A DNA stretch of 40,383 nucleotides from Sutterella sp. (GTDB lineage: Bacteria > Pseudomonadota > Gammaproteobacteria > Burkholderiales > Burkholderiaceae_F), in NCBI GenBank assembly GCA_020025955.1, contig JAHHRF010000013.1, positions 1-40,383 on the forward strand, read 5' to 3'. The first letter of the stretch is position 1; every line of letters begins with the position of its first letter. Made by a program: the position numbers and the translations under genes. Under the pieces are notes generated by a model. That model worked only from the letters and a program-made list of their open reading frames with translations. It was not told where the DNA came from and did not search any database. Shown here one piece after another: positions 1-6,292 of this stretch.

Positions 1-10
1 TTTTGCACTA

Positions 11-36
11 ACTCTATATCCCGCTGGTTATAGAGT
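11..36. repeat. Perfect inverted repeat at window edge
   Basis: An 8-bp perfect inverted repeat (ACTCTATA / TATAGAGT) encloses a 10-nt loop. It lies downstream of the minus-strand exported-protein gene. There is no T-run on either side, so it is not a typical intrinsic terminator. The role is unknown. Confidence 0.4.
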
Positions 37-91
37 AGGTAACCCGTAGTTTAGGCCTCACGCACTCGCCTTGAGCGAGAAGGGTTTTGAA

Positions 92-859
92 TTACTTCGC
101 GGCGGGTTTTTCAGCCTTTTCTTCAGGCTTATTCATTTGACCCGTCTTCACGTTAACGCCTTCAGCCGTCACATGGGGACGATTCTGGTCGTCAGCGGGT
201 TCCGTGATGGTGACCTTGGGGGTACCAAAGAGAAGGTCAGGACGGGTGTCCTTGAGGATGGCTTCGTCGGGACCGCCCGCGCTATGCATCATGCAAACGA
301 TCGCGGTTTCATCGCCATAGCGCATCACACCAAAGGTCTTTTCCGTGACGCCAAAATCAGGCATCTGACGGTCTTCGGGCATATTAAATTGTTCCCAGGC
401 CGGGTGACCATTCTGACGACGAACGGGCTTCATGCTGGCCGTGCTGTGGTTCACGTCTAAGTCAGCCCAGTCTTTACGAAGCTTTAAGAGCGTCTTCTCA
501 AAGTCTTCTTTCACCAACACACCCCAGAAGTGGCTGTGCATATCGGGAAGCCCGAAGTAGCGCTTGATTTCGTCGTTAAACAACACGCCCGTCACCGTGA
601 GCCCCTCATCCTTTAAGGGCTTCTCAAAGTGAATCACATCCAAAGGATGGTGCGTAATCTTGAAGTAGGCACGATCCCCTTCATGAAGTTTCATGGCCTC
701 AGGGATGGCTTTATTCTGCGCCACGGCTTTAAAGAAGGTAGCGTCACAGGCGGGCAGGCTCGCGATGAGACTGTCAGCGGGCGCCGCCTGAGCGGTTAAC
801 GCACAAAAGCCTAAACAGGCACTCAAAAGGGTGGCGGACAAAGTAGAAAGCTTGGTCAT
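92..859 (-). CDS. Exported protein of unknown family
   Basis: I do not recognise the family. The chosen start gives 255 residues opening with a typical Sec signal peptide: a short polar start with Lys3, a hydrophobic core at about residues 7-22, and an A-Q-A site with cleavage after about residue 25. An in-frame TTG 11 codons upstream is possible, but the ATG at 859 puts the signal peptide at the N-terminus and has GAGG upstream. The mature part is hydrophilic with no membrane segment, two cysteines and a Lys/Glu/Ala-rich tail, which suggests a soluble periplasmic protein. It is divergent from the Sel1 lipoprotein gene. Confidence 0.7.
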   Translation of the reverse strand: MTKLSTLSATLLSACLGFCALTAQAAPADSLIASLPACDATFFKAVAQNKAIPEAMKLHEGDRAYFKITHHPLDVIHFEKPLKDEGLTVTGVLFNDEIKRYFGLPDMHSHFWGVLVKEDFEKTLLKLRKDWADLDVNHSTASMKPVRRQNGHPAWEQFNMPEDRQMPDFGVTEKTFGVMRYGDETAIVCMMHSAGGPDEAILKDTRPDLLFGTPKVTITEPADDQNRPHVTAEGVNVKTGQMNKPEEKAEKPAAK

Positions 860-1158
860 AGTTTTTGGGGTCCTCATTGACGAGACCGTCAAATAGAAGG
901 GAGATCAAAGGGCGAAGTCCATTCCTACTCTAACGAACTTCTTAATAGAAAAATTGTCGCAAAGAATACGGGTTTTTGCCCGCTTGATGGCCTCACCTCG
1001 GGGGAAATCCTAGGTTCATTTTGATAAAAACCCCTAGAGGCAGGCAAAAATGTGTTCAGTACAATGGCAATTGGGCAGTAATAAACCTATTACTATTCAA
1101 GACCATCCAGCGTTTCACTGCCCTGACCCTACCCGCCAAACCACACTCGTGACCCGCT

Positions 1159-1851
1159 ATGCGTACCCTAACTTTACTTGTCACAGGTCTGGTGACAATA
1201 GCTGTCACTGGGTGTACTGATCTTCTTCCTGACCGCTTATTTAACCACGGGAGTTGCCATCTGGTCTCCATGCCTCCCCTTCGTTTTGATACAGGGATTG
1301 AAGCGCAAGTGACGCAGTATGGGCTCGATCCATCCGTGTTAGTGAAAGCCCAAGCGGGGGATGCGAGTGCTCAAGAAGAAGTGGGGCATGCGTACTTACT
1401 GGCACGCGACTATGATAACGCGCAACGCTGGCTAGAGCGCTCCGTGAAAGCCGGTTTCCCCTTGGCGCACTATGATTTAGCGCACCTCTACTTAGCGCAA
1501 AGCACCGAGAAGTCTGCCACCCTTCGAGCGATCGCCCTCTTACTCTCGGCGCATAAAGCCGGGATTGCGGAAGCGTCCCTTATGCTGGGGCACCTCTATC
1601 GCACGGGGCAGCGCATCTCACCCAACCCCAAACAAGCCTTTGCCTTTTATCGATCGGCCGCGAACCGTGGGCTCCCCGAAGGGGCTTATCGTTTAGGGAA
1701 ATGCTACTTAACAGGCTTTGGTACCCAGAAGAATTTACCCCAAGCCCAATTCTGGTTAGATAAGGCTTGTGCCCTTGCAGTACCCAATGCCTGCATGGCC
1801 CTCAAGGCGACGCGTGAAGAAGACCGCGCCGCCCCAAGAACCGCGCCTTAA
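1159..1851 (+). CDS. Sel1-repeat (TPR-like) lipoprotein
   Basis: The 230-residue product has a lipoprotein signal ending in V-T-G-C with Cys19 as the lipidation site, so it is probably membrane-anchored facing the periplasm. About residues 65-210 form at least four Sel1-like helical repeats, seen as recurring A-x-Y-x-L-A/G and G-x-x-x-A motifs (for example around YLLARDYDNAQRWLERSVKAG and LMLGHLYRTGQ). Sel1 repeats act as protein-protein interaction scaffolds; the partner here is unknown. No clear Shine-Dalgarno sequence precedes the ATG, but the signal peptide fixes the start. The stop overlaps the stop of the convergent gene at 1848 with no terminator visible between them. Confidence 0.8.
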   Translation: MRTLTLLVTGLVTIAVTGCTDLLPDRLFNHGSCHLVSMPPLRFDTGIEAQVTQYGLDPSVLVKAQAGDASAQEEVGHAYLLARDYDNAQRWLERSVKAGFPLAHYDLAHLYLAQSTEKSATLRAIALLLSAHKAGIAEASLMLGHLYRTGQRISPNPKQAFAFYRSAANRGLPEGAYRLGKCYLTGFGTQKNLPQAQFWLDKACALAVPNACMALKATREEDRAAPRTAP

Positions 1852-3347
1852 GGCCAGTCTTTCGTCACGTTAAGAAGCTTTTCAAAGTCCAGGTGACGGC
1901 TGTACGACAACATCGCCAAGAAGGTCCGTTGGTCGCTGCTTGCCGTCTTCAGGTTAGGCACCACTCGATACGTGGCACCCTGCCACGGATTCTCTACTCC
2001 GTCAAACGTCAGCTCACAGGGGAGACTAAAGTAACACCCCTTGGCAAAACCGTATTCCCCTTTTGAGGGAACCACCATCGAAACGAAGTCGTCCGAACAC
2101 CCATAGACCCAGTCGTGCATATATTGAACGAGGGCGCGAGCTCGTTCTTCAAAAATAGAGGGGTCAGTCTTATAGCGCGGCGTGCGATAGTAAACGCTGT
2201 AATGGAGCTTTTCGAGAAGGTATCGCCTCGATTCGGCGTGCGTACTGCCCACGGCCTTTCCTTCAAAATTGGGCCAAATGGGAAGAGGCAAGCCCTCCGC
2301 GTCTGTCCCTTTGACCTGGGCATAACGGGGATCAACCTGCCACTTGTCTGAATTCATATACATGTCGCACACGAATTCGGGGTCAACCCCAATGGCCGCT
2401 AACGCTTTTTCGAGCGAATAGCGTGGCGCTGCGTTGTTTCGCGTCAAGGGCTTGAGGGCTTTTAGGCGCTTGCCCCAATTTTTGTCCATCGTGGCTTTGG
2501 CCTGGGCTCGTTCCTCACGCTCCTCTGGCATTAATCCCCAGGCACTTTCGAGCCCCACCTGAGGCGTCCCCCAGAGCACCACATTTTCAATGACCCCACT
2601 GGGTTGCCCCGTCGCACGACCGAGCGCCACCTTCACTACGTTTTCTTCATAGCGCGCAGAGACTGTGATCTGCTCGGGCGAAATGGCCGTAACGCGTTGG
2701 CTAAGGAGCTCAGCCATCCCGACACTGTCTTCTTCCTCAACTACAACGCGTGCGTGAGCGGGGGCACACGCATTAAGAGCGCGCGCGTAGTCGAGGTAGC
2801 GTCGACATTGAGCCTGCCATCTATCCTCGTAGTCGTCTTCATCTTCATCTTCTTCGTCTTCATAGTCTTCGTTGGCCTTCATTGGCTTTTCAGACAAAAA
2901 CGCGTCTTCCCCAAGAATGAAAATGAAGTCAGCGCCCGTAAAGAGATCCGACAAACCTTTAACCGTAACGGTTAAGTCGATCGCCCCATGACTCAAGTAC
3001 ATGGCCGTTTCAATGACGGGATCAAGCGCCTCCTGGCAGTTCCACGTCATCGCCGCCGTCGCGTGACTATCGGCAGAAGACTCGCCAGTGATCACGTCCC
3101 ACGCCGCTTGAAACACCGAGTCTGGCTTCGAACACCCCAAAAGACGAAGCTCAACGGGTCGCAAGGGTTTAAGGGCTTGCGCCTCTGGCGTGAGTCGCTC
3201 CTGGGCCTGGTTGCCCACGATCTCGTGAAGTAACGGATCGAGCACGGTGAGTTGACCACGTGCCAATTCCTTCACTAAGGCTTGCCCCGCGGGAGTTGAG
3301 GCCCCCACGACAGCAATGGTGGTGGGTTTGAGTTGTTGAGCCATCAT
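1848..3347 (-). CDS. Malate-dehydrogenase-like pseudoenzyme, long form A
   Basis: The 499-residue product follows the malate dehydrogenase (MDH) order. The Rossmann start is IAVVGASTPAG (11-21), followed by LRLLG (68-71), GADFIFILG (138-146), YARALNACAP (187-196), the W-G site at 259-260, MHDW (410-413), a VPSKGEYG strand (426-433) and a final helix. Key residues are gone: the middle Gly of GxxGxxG is Thr, the Arg-rich mobile loop after 146 is missing, the Asp and Arg of the D-H-N-R motif are Glu234 and Val237, and the catalytic His of W-G-N-H-S is Pro262. There is a long insertion at about 270-405 and an almost purely acidic stretch at 160-176. AAGGAG precedes ATG-ATG. It is probably last in a four-gene operon. 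A catalytic MDH is unlikely; the function is unknown. Confidence 0.8.
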   Translation of the reverse strand: MMAQQLKPTTIAVVGASTPAGQALVKELARGQLTVLDPLLHEIVGNQAQERLTPEAQALKPLRPVELRLLGCSKPDSVFQAAWDVITGESSADSHATAAMTWNCQEALDPVIETAMYLSHGAIDLTVTVKGLSDLFTGADFIFILGEDAFLSEKPMKANEDYEDEEDEDEDDYEDRWQAQCRRYLDYARALNACAPAHARVVVEEEDSVGMAELLSQRVTAISPEQITVSARYEENVVKVALGRATGQPSGVIENVVLWGTPQVGLESAWGLMPEEREERAQAKATMDKNWGKRLKALKPLTRNNAAPRYSLEKALAAIGVDPEFVCDMYMNSDKWQVDPRYAQVKGTDAEGLPLPIWPNFEGKAVGSTHAESRRYLLEKLHYSVYYRTPRYKTDPSIFEERARALVQYMHDWVYGCSDDFVSMVVPSKGEYGFAKGCYFSLPCELTFDGVENPWQGATYRVVPNLKTASSDQRTFLAMLSYSRHLDFEKLLNVTKDWP

Positions 3348-3404
3348 AGGGTCTCCTTGAAGAATCAGTTAACGATCAAGGTCAGAGTTTTCGAGCTTAT
3401 CTTT

Positions 3405-4961
3405 CTAGTGTTGGGCACTAATGCGCGTCGTCAACGGTTCGTAGAATCCTCGTTCTCTAGGGCCGGCCAACCTGTAGGCTTCACGAATAAGCCACTTCTT
3501 TTGGCGTCCAGTTAATTGAAGGTTGTTGACCACCTCATACGTTGCCCCCTGCCACACATCCTTAACCCCCTTGAAGGTCAGGCGACACGGAAGACTTATA
3601 TACACCGCATGGATCAACGGGTAATCCCCATTCGAGTGCACCACCATCGAAACAAAGTACTCCCCCGTCCCATAGAGCCAATCATGCATATGATCCACGC
3701 AGGCACGTGCCTGGACTGGGGCTAAATTCAAAACGTTAGCAACTCTTAAACGATTACCCCAATTTCGATAGACGCCACGACGATGCACGTACCAATGCAA
3801 GGCGTCAACAAATTGTGCGACTTTGTCTTTTTGGCACGACTCTTGTCGCGGCGCATTATCTTCTTCCTCATTGAGTACCTTACAAAGGTTGGGCCAAAGG
3901 GGATAACTGCCTCCGTCGGGATTAAGGTCGGGATTATCAGATACCGCGTAACGTACATCGACCTGAAAACGTTCCGCGCTTAACCACACATCCGTCATAC
4001 TTCCAATGTTGTTTTCAGATGCGGGAACGGTTGCCATTAAACGCACATCATCAGGGCGTCGTTCCGGGGGAGGAAGGCGCTCAGAGTCGTCCAACTTTTC
4101 ATCTGATGAGGATTCCACCCGTCGGAACATCTTCCCATCCAAAAAAGTACTCAAGCTATCTCTTCGAAAAGATCGAGACCCGAAGCCGTCAAACACTACG
4201 GAGTGATTTCCCCAAATGATCACCTGCCGAATGTCACGCGCATCCACGCCCAAACATTTCGCCATAAATTGACGCGCCAAATTTTCTTCAAAACGCGAGA
4301 GGGCCGTAATGTTTTTCGTTGGGAAGCGCTTCGTGCGACGCGAGAGCAACAGGGCATTGAAATGGCTGCCGGTCTCAGCTTCCTCATCAACGACTAATAC
4401 ACGGGCATGTTTAGGCGCGGTTTCATCCAGCGCCTTGGCATACGCCAGGTAGCGATCGCCCTGTTCCTCTTTGCTTTCACCTTCCTTGGTTTCGGGCTTA
4501 GGTGTAAATTCCTCACCTCGATCGGCGCCCAGAATGAAAATAAAGTCCGCCCCTTCAAAAAGCGTCTCTAAGGTCGCGCACTCCACCGTCAACTTCACCT
4601 CTCTAAACGGCGCGGCTTCCAATTCTTTAACCATGCTTTGAACGGCGAATCGAATACGCCTTTCAAGAGGGACCTCTTCGATACGGCGAAAGTTGATGTC
4701 GTCGTCGGCATATGTCGAACAGCTCCCATCGCGCTGGGGGGCTTCTGGACACAATAGTCGCAAGGTGACCGGACGGTCTCGACGTAAGGCTAGAGCTTCA
4801 GGCGTCTGACGGTCACGCATTTGCCCGTCAACGAACTTGTGAAGTAACGGATCGAGCACCGTGAGTTCGCCGCGTGCCAATTCCATGACCAAGGCACGTC
4901 CCACAGGGGTTGTAGCCCCCACAATGGCAATCGTGGTGGGTTTGAGTTGTTGAGCCGTCAT
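3405..4961 (-). CDS. Malate-dehydrogenase-like pseudoenzyme, long form B
   Basis: The 518-residue paralogue of the gene at 1848-3347 has a near-identical N-terminus (QQLKPTTIA, then GATTPVG at 15-21) and the same MDH order: LRLL (67-70), GADFIFILGA (137-146), YAKALDETAP (173-182), R-F-E-E-N-L (223-228), WGNHS (250-254) and a C-terminal MHDWLYGT. Unlike form A it keeps the catalytic-type His253. The Asp partner is Glu225, the substrate Arg is Leu228, the G-N-P-x-N-T loop has become D-E-E-A-E-T, and GxxGxxG lacks its middle Gly. The insertion after the WGNHS site (about 260-390) has no counterpart in normal MDH (about 325-330 aa). AATAAGGAG lies 5-8 nt before the ATG. The function is unknown. 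Confidence 0.8.
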   Translation of the reverse strand: MTAQQLKPTTIAIVGATTPVGRALVMELARGELTVLDPLLHKFVDGQMRDRQTPEALALRRDRPVTLRLLCPEAPQRDGSCSTYADDDINFRRIEEVPLERRIRFAVQSMVKELEAAPFREVKLTVECATLETLFEGADFIFILGADRGEEFTPKPETKEGESKEEQGDRYLAYAKALDETAPKHARVLVVDEEAETGSHFNALLLSRRTKRFPTKNITALSRFEENLARQFMAKCLGVDARDIRQVIIWGNHSVVFDGFGSRSFRRDSLSTFLDGKMFRRVESSSDEKLDDSERLPPPERRPDDVRLMATVPASENNIGSMTDVWLSAERFQVDVRYAVSDNPDLNPDGGSYPLWPNLCKVLNEEEDNAPRQESCQKDKVAQFVDALHWYVHRRGVYRNWGNRLRVANVLNLAPVQARACVDHMHDWLYGTGEYFVSMVVHSNGDYPLIHAVYISLPCRLTFKGVKDVWQGATYEVVNNLQLTGRQKKWLIREAYRLAGPRERGFYEPLTTRISAQH

Positions 4962-5063
4962 ACTCTCTCCTTATTGGATAAGTCTGTTGACGAGCAAAGG
5001 GACAAATCGCTCGTCTTATTTCTTCATCTTCCGCTGATCGCTCAAGAAGGCTCCATTCTGAGA

Positions 5064-5537
5064 TCAAAAAAACAAAAGAAAGCCTTTACCGAAGCTGGAA
5101 CAATTCCCATACCTGATTTGCGTGTAAGCAGGAGTCGATCCCCATATCCGCTCTTGGTCTGTGATGTCTTCCATAATGAAAAAGAAATCGACATCTTTCA
5201 AATCCTCCTCTGAACTCACGAAATCAACCGTCATAGGCACGTATGAGCACCCCGTCAACTCTAAGGCCTCGTAAGCTCCCCTTAGAAGCCATTCCGAGTC
5301 CTCTTCCATGGAGGTGCACAAAATTCGCAAGTTCACGGGGCGAGTCTTGAGCTCTTCGAACGCCTCTGACGTAGGACGGCCACGTTCATAAAGCGCCATG
5401 TACCATTGGAGCCAATCTCGCGGCTGCTTGCAGTCAAAAGAGTTCATCACATAACAGAGCGCGTCATAACATTCATCACCGAACTTCGTTTTGACGCTAA
5501 CAACTGCAATCGTGACGGGTTTGAGCGATTTAGTCAT
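5064..5537 (-). CDS. Short MDH-like N-terminal-half protein C
   Basis: The 157-residue product shares the opening SLKPVTIAVV (4-13) with its neighbours, but the nucleotide loop reads S-V-K-T-K-F-G, so the first Gly is lost. It then has RPVNLRIL (about 66-73), a helix, and E-D-L-K-D-V-D-F-F-F-I, which matches the GADFIFIL strand of the long forms. It stops where the MDH mobile loop would begin and ends in a GKG-plus-hydrophobic tail that the next gene shares. The shared tail argues against random truncation. AAGGAG precedes the ATG. The gap to the next gene downstream is 102 nt. The function is unknown. Confidence 0.7.
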   Translation of the reverse strand: MTKSLKPVTIAVVSVKTKFGDECYDALCYVMNSFDCKQPRDWLQWYMALYERGRPTSEAFEELKTRPVNLRILCTSMEEDSEWLLRGAYEALELTGCSYVPMTVDFVSSEEDLKDVDFFFIMEDITDQERIWGSTPAYTQIRYGNCSSFGKGFLLFF

Positions 5538-5589
5538 AAGAACTCCTTATTGAGTAAATCGGACCACAAACAAGGCCAAAAGACCGTGC

Positions 5590-6087
5590 TCACACAAACA
5601 CCATAATCCCTTTCCCGTTTTCATCATCGTCGTCATCGTAGACCCGAACATCGGCAAATTTGACGCGCGTGAATAAGGGCGTTGTATCGCTTAAACGCTC
5701 TGCTGGCTCGGGCACATCCCCCATAACGAAGAAGTAATTAACGCCCCTCAATTCCTCGTCTGAACTCACGAATTCCACGGTCAACGGTGAGCTGGCGTAA
5801 CCCGTCATCGCTAAGGCCTCGCGCCCTGCCCTTAACAGCCATCCCGAGTCCTCTTCCTGGGCGTTGCTCAAGATTCGCAGGTTCACAGGGCGAATCTTTG
5901 GCGTTTGGCCCGGATCCACCTTCTGAGGGTTCTCCGCGCAGAGTTCTATCTGGTCATGAAGCCAGTCTTGATGCCCCCTATCGGCTATATAACTAAACCC
6001 ACGGGATACGGTCTCTCGAAGTCCGTCGCCAATCTTCGTTTTGACGCTAACAACCGCAATCGTGATGGGTTTAAGCGATGTGGTCAT
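5590..6087 (-). CDS. Short MDH-like N-terminal-half protein D
   Basis: This 165-residue paralogue of the gene at 5064-5537 shares T-x-SLKPxTIAVVSVKTKxG, RPVNLRIL, the W-L-L-R helix, T-G-x-x-x-x-x-L-T-V-x-F-V-S-S and a closing G-K-G-x-x-x-F. A short poly-Asp run (about 151-156) sits before the tail. It is the first gene of the presumed four-gene unit and has AAGGAG seven bases before the ATG. About 200 nt separate it from the end of clpB, with the clpB terminator in that gap. No convincing sigma-70 promoter was found. The function is unknown. Confidence 0.7.
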   Translation of the reverse strand: MTTSLKPITIAVVSVKTKIGDGLRETVSRGFSYIADRGHQDWLHDQIELCAENPQKVDPGQTPKIRPVNLRILSNAQEEDSGWLLRAGREALAMTGYASSPLTVEFVSSDEELRGVNYFFVMGDVPEPAERLSDTTPLFTRVKFADVRVYDDDDDENGKGIMVFV

Positions 6088-6150
6088 AAGAACTCCTTCG
6101 CTGGAAGCTAGAAAGAAAAAGGGGGCTATAGAACCAGTCTAGAGAAGATT

Positions 6151-6217
6151 GGGGATGTGCTCTAGTGGGAGAGCGCTCGACTGCGTCACCCCTTGACGCA
6201 AAAGCGGGTTTATCCCC
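6151..6217 (+). pseudogene. tRNA-like remnant
   Basis: The first 35 nt resemble a tRNA 5' half. GGGGATG could form an acceptor strand and pairs with TATCCCC at 6211-6217 (one G-T pair). A GCTC/GAGC D-stem encloses the D-loop TAGTGGGA, and CTCGA sits where an anticodon stem would start. After that the match fails: the anticodon stem has no partner, a TGCGTCA/TGACGCA hairpin occupies the middle, and the T-arm is missing its 3' side. It cannot be a working tRNA. It may be a decayed tRNA or attachment-site scar, or chance similarity. Confidence 0.3.
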
Positions 6218-6222
6218 AAATG

Positions 6223-6264
6223 AAAAAAACGGAACCGGGCGTCGTTTCCGATACCCGATTCCGT
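6223..6264 (-). terminator. clpB intrinsic terminator
   Basis: Read on the minus strand, an 11-bp stem (ACGGAATCGGG with CCCGGTTCCGT, one mismatch) is followed directly by seven T. It lies about 30 nt after the clpB stop. Confidence 0.85.
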
Positions 6265-6292
6265 TACCCCTAAAACCCTAAGCGGTTAGCGC

